Assembly: GCF_015554145.1 (NCBI RefSeq)
Contig: NZ_JADNHZ010000015.1
Coordinates: 1-64,000, forward strand
Reading direction: 5' to 3'
DNA length: 64,000 nucleotides
Source: Collinsella aerofaciens
Lineage (GTDB): Bacteria > Actinomycetota > Coriobacteriia > Coriobacteriales > Coriobacteriaceae
Shown here: positions 1 through 9,234 of the stretch, one piece after another
Position numbering within the stretch: the first letter of the stretch is position 1
Layout: each line of letters opens with the position of its first letter
Position numbers and translations under genes: made by a program
The notes under the pieces: model-generated
The model's database searches: none
Told to the model about the DNA's origin: nothing
Seen by the model: the letters and a program-made list of their open reading frames with translations, nothing else

Positions 1-49
1 CGCGCCTTTAGACGCGAGCCCGGGGCCCGTGGGTTATACCCTAAGAGCA

Positions 50-72
50 AACCACCCTTTTTAAGGGTGGTT
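50..72. terminator. Hairpin, possible terminator of an upstream gene
   Basis: Perfect 10-bp arms (AACCACCCTT and its complement) enclose a 3-nt T loop. There is no T run after either arm, so terminator function is inferred from position only. The rest of 1-462 shows no convincing gene; it holds only the upstream region of the regulator that starts at 463. Confidence 0.4.
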
Positions 73-462
73 CTGATTATCCCTCTCCGCCCGCTTGACC
101 ATAATCTTGCCGCAAGCTTGACGAATGCCGGATGCCCAACAGCTTGATTCATTCCATACCAGATTCTATGCAAAAATGCCACTAAAAGGTCGTAGACGGT
201 AGCGGGTGCTAGGCGAGTTGAATGACATAGCTGAACCTTGTTCATTTGCGTTACACTGCCGCTTAGATGGGACAAGCTGACAAGCCATTTACCTGCTTAA
301 AGACCGATTAGTCGGGGGATTAATAAGAATCGGCCCTCGCTGTACAAAAACTTGCCGCTTGCGTACCAAAAGACAACCTAAAACACAAGGTCGCTCTATT
401 CATAGCGCGGCTTGTATGGTCTTGCGGCTACAGTGTCCATACGGTCGAGTTGAGGAGCGGGC

Positions 463-3462
463 ATGGTAAACGATTTGGGCAGTATGGACGACCTCGAGCT
501 GATGCCGCTGGGCGGTGGCTATATGGTGCGACGCGAACGCTTGATGAATGAGCTTCTCGCCAAGGGCCGAAAGGCCGGCATCGTGGTTCTTTATGCACCC
601 GACGGGTTTGGGAAGACCTCGGTGCTGCTGCAGTACACCCATGAGGTTAAATGCGACCCGACGCGAGGCCCCGTGCGGATTATCGAGGCCGATCGCGCCA
701 CTGGGCGCGAGGTGTTTATGCAGCTCGAGGTGGTTACCGAAGAACTCAAAGACAAACCGCACTCCCTTATCGCGATTGATAATGTGCCAAACCTCGATCA
801 GCACGATACCGAAGACCTCATCGACAGGATTCGCGGCCTGCGCGCCATGGGGGTAGGGGTCTTTATCTCCTGCCGTCCTTCAAATCGTCAGCTGATTCAT
901 GGGCTGGGCGATTCGGTTAAGATCAATGCGCAGATGCTCAAGGTGCATGCCTATGAGTATTCGGCGTGGGCATCGGCGTTTTCGATCAGCACATCGCTCG
1001 ACTTTTATCAGCTCACGCAGGGCGTGCCCGAGCTCGTTTCGGCATTGCAGACGGGTCTGTATGGCCAAGGCGACGTAGCCGGTCTGCTCGAAAACGAGAT
1101 TGTCAACGTATATGGCGCGGCACTTGTCGATCTGGCTTCGCTCGACAATAATGCGCTGTTTTGCGTGGCATGTCTCATGATTTTGATGGGCGAGGGCAAT
1201 ATCGCAGAACTCGAGGCTTGTGGGGTGAGGCTGTCGATGGTCGACCAGTCCTACTTTGTACGCGACTATCCGATCTTTGGCTTGGATCCCGCCGAGCGGA
1301 GTTTTACGTGTCTGGGCACGGAGGATAACGGACGCTTGCGTTTGCGTAAGTTGGTGGCCGAGGTTCGCCCCGAACTTGTTCCGAGGGCGGCCCGGATTTT
1401 GCTTAAGGCGGGCCGATGCGATGCGGCGATGGGCCTGGCGGACGCCTTTTTGGACCGTGATGCGGTCCTTGAACTTGCTGGGCAGTATGGGGTCGATCTT
1501 GCTCTGACGGGGCACGGGGCCGATATCTGCCGAGCAGCGCTGGGCACGATCGATGCCGACGATCCGGCTCCAGAGCCAACGCCTGCCGAGGCGCTTGGCG
1601 TATATCTGGCGGCGGTCAGCGTGTCCAATACAAAGCTCGCTCGCTATATGGCATCGGTTATCGAGCGCGGGGGCGAACGGGCGGCCTGCGAAATAGACCC
1701 TGTTTCATGGAGGGTGGCCCAGACACTGACGGCTGTTTGCTATGGGGACAACGGGCTTGGGCTTCCTACGAACCTGGCCGTGCCAGAAATCGAGACATCC
1801 CATACCGCACTCGATATGTTGTCTGCGCATATCGAGGTCAAGCGCTGCCTGACCGAGCGGGGAGATGACGGCGGCGTTCTACAGCAGCTCAAAACGAGCA
1901 AGGCCTACGACTGCGAGCTCGACATCGCGGGGATTGTTATACGGGCCGATAGCATGCTGGTGGAGCTCTTTGACGGGTCGTTTACGGGAACCGACGAGCG
2001 CGACGACGAGATGACGGTGGTGCGGAAGGCGCTCGACGTGCGTGGGCTTAAGGCGATGGCTATCTGGGTGCGCATGGTGTTGGCGGCACGGCGGCTCCTT
2101 TCCGGCCTGCCGGTAACCGACGACGCGGCGTTCAACGAGCTCGATCGTTTTGCCGTGCGCATGCGCGACAACCAGATTCAGCTGTTTGGCCTGTTGCTAG
2201 AAGGCTGGCAGTCGCTGGCAGAGGGACGGCCGGTTAATGCAAAGTTCCGTGCGGTCCAAGTGCTCAAACTTGCCGAGGAGTCGATTGCGTACATGCGCGA
2301 TAACGCATTGCTGCTGGAGCGCGCGGCGTATCTGCGTAACACCTCGATGGTTTCGGTACGCGAGGAAGCGGAGTTGCTCGATATAAGCCAGACGCAGGTT
2401 GGTGGAGCGGAGGCCTGGATGGTGGCGCTGCATTTGGCCTGTGCGGGCCGAGACAGCGATCTTGCGGCCTGGATGTCCATGAATCGTGCGGGGATTCTAG
2501 AGCCATCGTATCGGCTCTTTGCGCGCCTTGCCATGCATTGTCTGGGCGAGCCGGCGACCAGGATTCGCAAGAAGCTTCCCGTGCGCGAGCTGTCGCGGTA
2601 CTCGCTGCGCGACGATTTGGAAGGGGAAGGCGAGCGCCTGTTCCAGGCCGGTGAGGTTGAAGCCGTTGATACCATTGACCATATCGAGATTCGCATGTTT
2701 GGGGCGTTTCGCGCCGAGCGCGACGGGTTTCCCATCACGGACAAAATGTGGCGCCGCAAGAAGGCGGCGACACTTGCCGAGCGGCTTGCGCTGGGCATGG
2801 ATGCGCTCGTCGATCGTGAGACGCTGGCCATGGAGCTGTGGCCCCATGCCGAGTTCAATAGCGCCCGCAACAACCTGTACTCGACGATATCGCGCTTGCG
2901 GTCGGCTTTGGGACCGACGCCGGATGGCAAATCGTGTGTGCTCATCCAAAATGAATGCATCGGACTCAACGGCGACTACGTCAAGACCGATGTACGGCTG
3001 TTTGACCAGATAAGCCGCGAGGTTTTGGGAAATCGCACGGGTGCGCGCGGGCCCCATTTAGTTGAGCTGTGCCTTAAGATTGAGCAGCTTTATGCCGGAC
3101 CGCTGTATGTTCCCAATGGCTGTAATCCCACCTACTTTTTGCGCATGCGGCGCATTATGCAGTCAAAGTACATCGATTGCATGATTAAGGGAGCAAATGC
3201 CGCTCTAGAAGAAAACGATCTGCAGTCGGCGATTTGGCTGGCGGAGTCGGGGCTTCGGCAGGAAACAGCGCGTGAGGATATGGTGCGCTGCGCCATGCGT
3301 GTCTACAGTGCGGCGGGGCGGAGGCGCGATATCGTTGAGCTATACAGTGGGCATATGCACCATCTGAGGGAGCAGGTCAATGGCGTGCCCGAGCCCGAGA
3401 CGCGGCGTCTATACGAGCGCTTGGTGGAGGGGCGGCTCAATCGCGTGCTGGTCGAGCGATAA
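463..3462 (+). CDS. Large ATPase / SARP-type transcriptional regulator
   Basis: Cytoplasmic regulator of 999 residues. A degenerate P-loop (APDGFGKTS, about residues 46-54) opens an STAND-like ATPase region. A long helical middle of TPR-like character follows. From about residue 740 there is a winged-helix domain of the OmpR/SARP kind, followed by a BTAD-like helical domain to the end. This order (NTPase, repeats, C-terminal DNA-binding plus BTAD) resembles large SARP or MalT-like regulators that sense a ligand or partner. The start has a good ribosome site (TGAGGAG, 5 nt before ATG). The gene stands alone, with yhbY converging from the right, so its targets are unknown. Family assignment is firm; the specific function is not known. 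Confidence 0.8.
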   Translation: MVNDLGSMDDLELMPLGGGYMVRRERLMNELLAKGRKAGIVVLYAPDGFGKTSVLLQYTHEVKCDPTRGPVRIIEADRATGREVFMQLEVVTEELKDKPHSLIAIDNVPNLDQHDTEDLIDRIRGLRAMGVGVFISCRPSNRQLIHGLGDSVKINAQMLKVHAYEYSAWASAFSISTSLDFYQLTQGVPELVSALQTGLYGQGDVAGLLENEIVNVYGAALVDLASLDNNALFCVACLMILMGEGNIAELEACGVRLSMVDQSYFVRDYPIFGLDPAERSFTCLGTEDNGRLRLRKLVAEVRPELVPRAARILLKAGRCDAAMGLADAFLDRDAVLELAGQYGVDLALTGHGADICRAALGTIDADDPAPEPTPAEALGVYLAAVSVSNTKLARYMASVIERGGERAACEIDPVSWRVAQTLTAVCYGDNGLGLPTNLAVPEIETSHTALDMLSAHIEVKRCLTERGDDGGVLQQLKTSKAYDCELDIAGIVIRADSMLVELFDGSFTGTDERDDEMTVVRKALDVRGLKAMAIWVRMVLAARRLLSGLPVTDDAAFNELDRFAVRMRDNQIQLFGLLLEGWQSLAEGRPVNAKFRAVQVLKLAEESIAYMRDNALLLERAAYLRNTSMVSVREEAELLDISQTQVGGAEAWMVALHLACAGRDSDLAAWMSMNRAGILEPSYRLFARLAMHCLGEPATRIRKKLPVRELSRYSLRDDLEGEGERLFQAGEVEAVDTIDHIEIRMFGAFRAERDGFPITDKMWRRKKAATLAERLALGMDALVDRETLAMELWPHAEFNSARNNLYSTISRLRSALGPTPDGKSCVLIQNECIGLNGDYVKTDVRLFDQISREVLGNRTGARGPHLVELCLKIEQLYAGPLYVPNGCNPTYFLRMRRIMQSKYIDCMIKGANAALEENDLQSAIWLAESGLRQETAREDMVRCAMRVYSAAGRRRDIVELYSGHMHHLREQVNGVPEPETRRLYERLVEGRLNRVLVER

Positions 3463-3494
3463 AAAACGGGCGCCCGAAGTACTTGGGCACCCGT
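3461..3494 (-). terminator. Rho-independent terminator of yhbY operon
   Basis: Read on the minus strand, a 10-bp stem with one mismatch (ACGGGTGCCC / GGGCGCCCGT) is followed directly by TTTTTT. It lies 40 nt after the yhbY stop and also closes the converging regulator gene. Confidence 0.75.
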
Positions 3495-3531
3495 AAGCTT
3501 GCTATGTGTTGGCTCGCCGGATCATTGGCTC

Positions 3532-3831
3532 TTAGACGAGCTTGATCTTCTCGATGTCCTTGCGCGAGGACTCGCGATACAGCGAGAACTTGCGGCCGAT
3601 GACCTGGACGACCTCGGCGTGGCAACGCTCAGCGAGCTCTTCGGCGGCCTCGCGGGCGGAAAGACTGGAGCCATCGAGCACGGAGCACTTAACGAGCTCA
3701 TGCTTCTCCAGGTAGGCGACCGTCTGCTCGACGGTGCCCTCGTTGACATCGGACTTACCGATGATGATGGCGGGGTTGAGGTGATGGGCCATGCTGCGAA
3801 GCTGCTTGACCTGGGCTCCTGTCAGTGCCAT
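3532..3831 (-). CDS. yhbY: YhbY-family RNA-binding protein (CRM domain)
   Basis: The 99-residue product is a single CRM domain, the usual size for YhbY. It starts LTGAQVKQLRSMAHHL and carries NPAIIIGKSDVNEG, close to the family signature L(R)…HPVVQIGKxGLTxxV, with the typical C-terminal VQVIGRKFSLYR strand. Known members bind pre-50S ribosomal particles and assist large-subunit assembly; this role is taken from the family. It lies downstream of the methyltransferase gene at 3990 on the same strand with a 158-nt gap, which includes a short GC-rich hairpin near 3853-3880. A terminator follows. No strong ribosome site is visible before the ATG. Confidence 0.9.
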   Translation of the reverse strand: MALTGAQVKQLRSMAHHLNPAIIIGKSDVNEGTVEQTVAYLEKHELVKCSVLDGSSLSAREAAEELAERCHAEVVQVIGRKFSLYRESSRKDIEKIKLV

Positions 3832-3989
3832 GGGTTCTCGCTTTCTATGTATGGGGCGCCCCGCGACGGGGCCTTAATCTACGTGAGCTGTCCCACGATA
3901 GCGCAGGAACGGCGCGGTGTGGAGCGCGTTTGCCCAGTTCAAAAAGAATGCGGATGCCGAGTGAGTGGGCGGTGCGGGCTGCGAACAGG

Positions 3990-4877
3990 CTATGAGCTGG
4001 GCGCAGAGACCGGTTCCCATGCAATAAACGCCCAGCGAACCTTACGGATATGGTCGAGCATATAGCACCCCTGCGGCACGCCCTTGGAGCCCGGCTCACC
4101 GGCATGGGGATTCTCGATCATGTGTTGGGCGATGTAGTCGCGCAGACGGTCGACCTTATCCTCGTTGCCATGCTCAAGCATGCGGGAAAAGTCCGCCACG
4201 CCTGCCTCAAGGCTATCGAAGGTATCGCGACGAGGCGATTCAAAGTACGTGACCTGCGGCAACGCACCCATCTGAATGAGAATGTTAAAGGCGTACACAA
4301 AGCCATTGCTGCAGGTAACCGAGGCGCCGATGGCGTTCATCAAGTGCAGATCATAGCGCGGGCTGGAGTTGGCGACCATCGTGACAGCACAACGCCGACG
4401 AGCCGTTCGATCAAGCTTGGCAAGCGCGTCTTTTAGATTGGTCGTCGTAACCGACCGACTGGCAAAGGCAACATCCACCGCTTTCGCGACCGGTCCAACC
4501 AAATCCCAGTCATCATCCCAAGCAAGCTCAAGCGGCGTAATGCGATCCTCGAGCCCATAGTACTCAATGCCAGCATCAAGCGTGCCCAACATGGCAGGGG
4601 AAAAATCAGCTGCAATCACGGGATGCCCGTCTTGCGCAAGCGGAATAGCAATCGACCCAGCTCCACACCCCATATCGAGCACTGACTCGCCGGGCTCAAG
4701 TGCCAACAGCTTTATAAAATCCCGAGCATAAGGGGCAGTCTCAAGAGGTCGAAAATGTCGAGCTCGCTTATCCCATTCAAAAGAATCATCAGCCCGATGC
4801 CGAGCGGCCTGCAGGTGCATCCATTCACCATTCCAATCCGCAGAAAGAAGCTCAGAGCGAGCATCCCCATCAACCAC
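3990..4877 (-). CDS. Class I SAM-dependent methyltransferase
   Basis: The SAM-binding motif LDMGCGAGSIAIPLA, then VIAADFSPAML, marks a Rossmann-fold methyltransferase. The GTG at 4877 is chosen as start because a consensus AGGAGG lies 7 nt before it. The ATG further upstream (4937) falls inside a terminator hairpin and would give an unlikely hydrophobic leader. This yields about 295 residues. The N-terminal WNGEWMHLQAARHRAD…FWD-like stretch is typical of a family of small-molecule methyltransferases in anaerobes; the substrate is not predictable. The terminator hairpin sits only about 20 nt before the ribosome site, so this gene either starts a new transcript there or is attenuated. Confidence 0.8.
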   Translation of the reverse strand: MVDGDARSELLSADWNGEWMHLQAARHRADDSFEWDKRARHFRPLETAPYARDFIKLLALEPGESVLDMGCGAGSIAIPLAQDGHPVIAADFSPAMLGTLDAGIEYYGLEDRITPLELAWDDDWDLVGPVAKAVDVAFASRSVTTTNLKDALAKLDRTARRRCAVTMVANSSPRYDLHLMNAIGASVTCSNGFVYAFNILIQMGALPQVTYFESPRRDTFDSLEAGVADFSRMLEHGNEDKVDRLRDYIAQHMIENPHAGEPGSKGVPQGCYMLDHIRKVRWAFIAWEPVSAPSS

Positions 4878-4895
4878 GGGCCAACCTCCTAGCAA

Positions 4896-4928
4896 CAAAA
4901 AAGCGGCCCCTCCCAAAAGAAGAGCCGC
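4896..4928 (-). terminator. Terminator or attenuator directly before the methyltransferase
   Basis: On the minus strand GCGGCTCT pairs with GGGGCCGC (with G-T pairs) and is followed by TTTTTT. The AGGAGG of the next gene begins within about 15 nt. It could end transcripts from the UPF0210 gene or act as an attenuator. Confidence 0.65.
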
Positions 4929-5042
4929 ACCCAGCATATATCAGAAAGAACCGATCCAACGTCAAACCGCCGTATCAACCAAGTGGTGCAGGAGCGAAGC
5001 AACTGCACCCGGGATAGAACTCAGCCGAGGTTGAGATGTGCG

Positions 5043-5176
5043 GGAGCCCCGGGGAGGGCAAATATATAAGGTCGATCGCGAGTTCCGCACGAGCCGGAGA
5101 GCACTTAATGTGCTCTCCGTGCGAGTCAGGACTGTCCGAGCAGGCGACCTTATATATTTGCCCTCCCCGGGGCTCC
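5043..5176. repeat. Nested inverted repeat with perfect 32-bp arms
   Basis: Positions 5043-5074 and 5145-5176 are exact reverse complements over 32 bp, starting GGAGCCCCGG. The 70-nt interior holds a second perfect hairpin (CGGAGAGCAC at 5095-5104 with its complement at 5110-5119). The element lies between the stop of the UPF0210 gene and the methyltransferase leader. It could be a MITE-like insertion or a structured RNA. No clear target duplication flanks it. Confidence 0.8.
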
Positions 5177-5193
5177 TCGCCCGAACCCCTCAG

Positions 5194-6558
5194 CTAGTTC
5201 TTGAGCGAGTTCAGCGGCGCCGGGAAGCGTCCACCGCGGTGGGCAAGCACGGTGCCGGCGTTGGGGTTCACCGGCATGATGGGCGCACGGCCGAACAGGC
5301 CGCCGTACTCGACGCAGTCGCCCACGCCCTTGCCGATGGCGGGAATCACGCGGACGGCCGTGGTCTTGTTGTTGATGACGCCGATGGCCATCTCGTCGGC
5401 GATGATGCCGGCGATGGTCTCGACCGGGGTGTCGCCGGGGATGGCGATCATGTCCAGGCCGACGGAGCACACGCAGGTCATGGCCTCGAGCTTCTCGAGC
5501 GAAAGTGCACCGGCCTCGACGGCGGCGATCATGCCGGCGTCCTCGGATACGGGGATAAAGGCGCCGGAGAGACCGCCCACGCTGGAGCTGGCCATGACGC
5601 CGCCCTTCTTGACGGCATCGTTGAGCATGGCGAGCGCGCAGGTCGTGCCCGGGCCACCACAGGTGCCCACGCCGATGATCTCGAGGATGCGTGCGACGGA
5701 GTCGCCGATGGCAGGCGTGGGAGCCAGCGACAGGTCGACAATGCCCTTCTCGACACCCAGGCGATGGGCGGCCTCGCGGCTCATGAGCTCACCGGCACGG
5801 GTGATCTTAAAGGCGGTCTGCTTAATCTTCTCGGCGACTTCCATCATCGATGCGGAATCGGGCAGCGTCTCCAGGGCTGCGGCCATAACGCCGGGGCCCG
5901 AGACGCCTACGTTGATGACGGCGTCGGCCTCGCCACCGCCGTGGACGGCGCCCGCCATAAACGGGGAGTCCTCGACCATGTTGGCAAAGCAGACAAACTT
6001 GGAAGCGCCGACGGAATCCTGGTCGGCCGTGAGTTTAGCGGCATCGATGATGGTCTGGGCGGCCATAAGCACGGCGTCCATGTTGATGCCGGCGCGCAGG
6101 CTAGCGACGTTGACACTGGAGCAGACTCGGCTCGTGGTAGCGAGCGCCTGCGGGATGGACTGGATGACGCGGCGATCGGCGTCGCCGATGCCCTTCTGGA
6201 CGAGTGCGGAGAAGCCACCCAGGTAATCGATGCCGAGCGTCTCTGCCGCGCGGTCGAGGGCATGCGCGATGGGGGTGAGGTCCTCATCCTTGCAGCACGC
6301 GGCGATCTGCGCCACCGGGGTGACGGAGACGCGCTTGTTGACGATGGGGATACCGTACTCGCGCTCGAGGTTCTCGACGGTCTCGACCAGATGCTCAGCC
6401 GTGTGCGTCACGTGGTCGTAGATCTTCGTGCACATGCGGTCGAGGTTCTCGTCACCGCAACCCATGAGCGAAACACCCATGGTGATGGTCCTGATGTCGA
6501 GGTTCTGCTCCTCAACCATGCCGCGGGTTTCCGCGATTTCTGCGGGCGTGATCGCCAT
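5194..6558 (-). CDS. UPF0210 / DUF711 (PFL-like) family protein
   Basis: The 454-residue protein has the full UPF0210 layout, starting [29 protein letters not shown] and running to the conserved C-terminal APIMPVNPN…RGGRFPAPL. The ATG at 6558 is used because AGGAG lies 7 nt upstream; the longer frame to 6615 lacks a site. Members are cytoplasmic and often sit beside an ACT-domain (UPF0237) gene, but none is adjacent here. The biochemical role of the family is not established. Length and sequence look intact. A long hairpin (6606-6639) separates it from metH, so it probably has its own promoter. Confidence 0.85.
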   Translation of the reverse strand: MAITPAEIAETRGMVEEQNLDIRTITMGVSLMGCGDENLDRMCTKIYDHVTHTAEHLVETVENLEREYGIPIVNKRVSVTPVAQIAACCKDEDLTPIAHALDRAAETLGIDYLGGFSALVQKGIGDADRRVIQSIPQALATTSRVCSSVNVASLRAGINMDAVLMAAQTIIDAAKLTADQDSVGASKFVCFANMVEDSPFMAGAVHGGGEADAVINVGVSGPGVMAAALETLPDSASMMEVAEKIKQTAFKITRAGELMSREAAHRLGVEKGIVDLSLAPTPAIGDSVARILEIIGVGTCGGPGTTCALAMLNDAVKKGGVMASSSVGGLSGAFIPVSEDAGMIAAVEAGALSLEKLEAMTCVCSVGLDMIAIPGDTPVETIAGIIADEMAIGVINNKTTAVRVIPAIGKGVGDCVEYGGLFGRAPIMPVNPNAGTVLAHRGGRFPAPLNSLKN

Positions 6559-6605
6559 CCTTGCGCTCCTATCTGCCAAAACGAGCATAGCCTTTTCTAT
6601 TCTAA

Positions 6606-6639
6606 CGTGCCGCACGTGCCAAGTGACGCGTGCGGCACG
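6606..6639. terminator. Hairpin between metH and UPF0210 gene
   Basis: Perfect 11-bp arms CGTGCCGCACG / CGTGCGGCACG with a 12-nt loop, flanked by TTTT on the plus side. It probably ends the metF-metH transcript, although the T tract on the minus side is poor. Confidence 0.5.
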
Positions 6640-6666
6640 TTTTGGTGCTCGGTTGTTTCCGTTGTG

Positions 6667-9225
6667 TTACTGCCCAAAGACCTCTTCGGCGATACGAGCG
6701 CTTTCGGCGGCGTCCTTGGCGTAGTAGTCCGCGCCGATCTGCTTGGCATATTCGGGGGTGAGCACGGCGCCGCCCACGATGATCTTGACGCCCGGAACCT
6801 CGGCATGGAGCAACTTGATGGTCTCTTCCATGGCGACGACCGTGGTGGTCATAAGCGCCGAGAGGCCGACGAGCTTGATGTCACGCTCCTTGACGGTCTT
6901 GAGTACCTCCTGCGGATCGACGTCGCGGCCTAGGTCAAAGACGGTGTAGCCGTAGTTATCGAGCAGCATCTTGACGATGTTCTTACCGATGTCGTGGATA
7001 TCGCCCTTGACGGTGGCCACGCAGATCTTGCCCTTGTCGGCGATCTCGCCGGCGGGCATCAGGCGCTTGATGGTGTCGAAGCCCACGCGCGCGGCCTCGG
7101 CCGAGGCCATAAGCTGCGGCAAGAAGAACTTGCCCTGGTCAAAGAGGACGCCCACCTCGTCGAGGGCGGGGATAAAGTGATTGTTGATGAGGTCCATGGC
7201 GTCGTGGTCGGCCAGGAGGCGCTCGGTCTCGGCCGCGATCTCGCCCTTGCGGCCCGAGACGACCATGCGACGGATGGGGTCGTCGTTGCCGTCGGTGCAG
7301 GTGGTGCCAGCAGCGGGCGCGGCGTCGGTCGAGGCGGCCTGGGCGGCCGCCGGGTTTGCGGCGATCTTATAGGGATCGGTCCAGCCGGCGTAGCGCTCAA
7401 TGTATCCAGTCGAGCCCTCGTCCTCAACGCTCAGCACGCGATAGCTGTAGACGGTATCCATAAAGCGTTTGGAGCCCGGGTTCATGATGGGGGCGTCGAG
7501 GCCTGCGCCAAACGCGGCGGCCAAAAAGACCGAGCCCAGCAGCGGGCGGGCAGGCAGGCCAAAGCTGATGTTCGACACGCCGAGCGCGCATTTGACGCCC
7601 AGGTGCTCCTTGCACAGGGACATGGCGCGCAGGATCTGCTCTGCCTGGCGCTGATTGGTCGAGGCAGTCATGACCAGGCAGTCGATGAGGATGCGGTCCG
7701 GGCCAATGCCGTAGCGGGCGGCCTCGGTCACGATGCGCTCGGCGATGGCGAAGCGAGCCTCGGCGGTATCGGGGATGCCACCTTCGTCGAGCGTGAGGCC
7801 GACGACGTTGGTGCCGTAGTGGGCGACCAGCGGGAAGATCTCGTCCATGATCTGCTGCTTGCCGTTGACCGAGTTGATGATGGGCTTGCCGGCGTAGCGA
7901 CGTACGGCGGCCTCGACGGCGGCGGGGTCGGTGGAGTCGATCTGCAACGGCAACAGCGTGGAGCCTTGGAGCTGCTCGGTCGCTTGCTGGATGACCTTGA
8001 CCTCGTCGATCTCGGGCAGGCCCACGTTGACGTCCAGGATGTCGGCGCCCTGCTCTTGCTGGCTGATGCCCTGGCTCACGACGTAGTCCAGGTCGCCGTC
8101 GCGCAGGGCCTGCTGCAGGCGCTTTTTGCCGGTGGGATTGATGCGCTCGCCGATGACGGCAATCTTGTGGCCGTCGCAGGGAAGGTCCACCACAGTCTGG
8201 GCACTTGTGACCGACATGCTGGGCTTGCGGCGGCGCGGGCTGGGCGTGTGGTTGTCGATAAGCGTGCGCAAGGCTGCCATGTGCGCCGGCGTGGTGCCGC
8301 AGCAGCCGCCCACGACGCTCACGCCGTCCTCGATCATGCCGGCGACGGCCTTGGCGTACTCGGGGGCCTGGATGTCAAAGACGGTGTTACCGCCGTCGTC
8401 CACGCGGGGCAGTCCCGCATTGGCCTGCACCATAACGGGCTTGTCCGTAACGGTGAGCATACGCGCGGCGAGTCCTCGGAGCTCGGCCGGGCCCTGGCTG
8501 CAGTTGATGCCCAAAACGTCGGCGCCGATGGCGTCGAGGGTGATGGCGGCGACCTCGGGGCTCGTGCCCAAGAAGGTGCGTCCGTCTTCCTCAAAGGTCA
8601 TGGTGGCAAAGACGGGCAGGTCGGAGTTCTCGCGGCAGGCGAGGACGGCCGCCTTGATCTCGGCAAGGTCGGTCATAGTCTCGATAATAAAGAGGTCCAC
8701 ACCCGCGGCGACGCCGGCGCGCACCTCCTCGGCAAAGAGGTCGTAGGCCTCGTCGAAGCTGAGGGTACCCAAGGGGCGCAGCAGCGCGCCGATGGGGCCG
8801 ATATCGCCGGCGACGTAGTGGGCACCGGCTGCACGGGCGCAGGCGACAGCGGCGGCAAAGACATCTGCCACGGTGGCGGTACCGTCGAGCTTGTGGGCGT
8901 TGGCACCAAAGGTGTTGGCGGTGATCACGTCGCAGCCGGCCTCGACGTACTGTCGCTGAATGTCGGTAATGACCTGGGGTTCCTCAAAGTTGAGCAGCTC
9001 GGGCAGGGCGCCCGCCTTCATGCCAGCGGCCTGCAGCATGGTGCCCATGCCGCCGTCGAACAGCAGGTGTCCCGTGCCCTCGATGGCCGCACGCAGGCGA
9101 TCGTCCTTAATGCGCAGATCGTCGATCGTGCGCGCCTTGTACGTGGCACCGTTGCGACGTGCGGCATCAACGGGTGCCGCCAATGCAGTGCCGTCAGAAT
9201 CATGAGTGATAAGCGGAGTAAACAT
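6667..9225 (-). CDS. metH: Cobalamin-dependent methionine synthase, core (no activation domain)
   Basis: Transfers methyl from methyltetrahydrofolate to homocysteine through B12. The order of domains is homocysteine-binding (about 50-340, with the zinc ligands in GINCSQG near 238 and GGCCGT near 306), pterin-binding (about 360-620, with GERINPTGKK and DVNVGLPEID), then cap and B12-binding (about 650-852, with DIHDIGKNIV near 745 and the following GLSALMTTT). At 852 residues it stops after the B12 domain and lacks the SAM-dependent activation domain of the roughly 1,200-residue enzyme. That domain is supplied by the preceding gene, 9 nt upstream. The ribosome site is GGAGCCCTCA before ATG. It is the last gene of the metF operon. 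Confidence 0.93.
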   Translation of the reverse strand: MFTPLITHDSDGTALAAPVDAARRNGATYKARTIDDLRIKDDRLRAAIEGTGHLLFDGGMGTMLQAAGMKAGALPELLNFEEPQVITDIQRQYVEAGCDVITANTFGANAHKLDGTATVADVFAAAVACARAAGAHYVAGDIGPIGALLRPLGTLSFDEAYDLFAEEVRAGVAAGVDLFIIETMTDLAEIKAAVLACRENSDLPVFATMTFEEDGRTFLGTSPEVAAITLDAIGADVLGINCSQGPAELRGLAARMLTVTDKPVMVQANAGLPRVDDGGNTVFDIQAPEYAKAVAGMIEDGVSVVGGCCGTTPAHMAALRTLIDNHTPSPRRRKPSMSVTSAQTVVDLPCDGHKIAVIGERINPTGKKRLQQALRDGDLDYVVSQGISQQEQGADILDVNVGLPEIDEVKVIQQATEQLQGSTLLPLQIDSTDPAAVEAAVRRYAGKPIINSVNGKQQIMDEIFPLVAHYGTNVVGLTLDEGGIPDTAEARFAIAERIVTEAARYGIGPDRILIDCLVMTASTNQRQAEQILRAMSLCKEHLGVKCALGVSNISFGLPARPLLGSVFLAAAFGAGLDAPIMNPGSKRFMDTVYSYRVLSVEDEGSTGYIERYAGWTDPYKIAANPAAAQAASTDAAPAAGTTCTDGNDDPIRRMVVSGRKGEIAAETERLLADHDAMDLINNHFIPALDEVGVLFDQGKFFLPQLMASAEAARVGFDTIKRLMPAGEIADKGKICVATVKGDIHDIGKNIVKMLLDNYGYTVFDLGRDVDPQEVLKTVKERDIKLVGLSALMTTTVVAMEETIKLLHAEVPGVKIIVGGAVLTPEYAKQIGADYYAKDAAESARIAEEVFGQ

Positions 9226-9234
9226 TGAGGGCTC

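Noticed and set aside
4929-5042. T-box leader before the methyltransferase at 3990
   Set aside because: The T-box signature (GGTGGNACCGCG) is missing, although a terminator and a small GGTGCAG/CTGCACC hairpin are present.
5038-9228. Very long open frames on the plus strand opposite the UPF0210 and metH genes
   Set aside because: They mirror strongly biased GC-rich codons of the real genes, have low-complexity Gly/Asp/His-rich translations, and lack ribosome sites and known domains.
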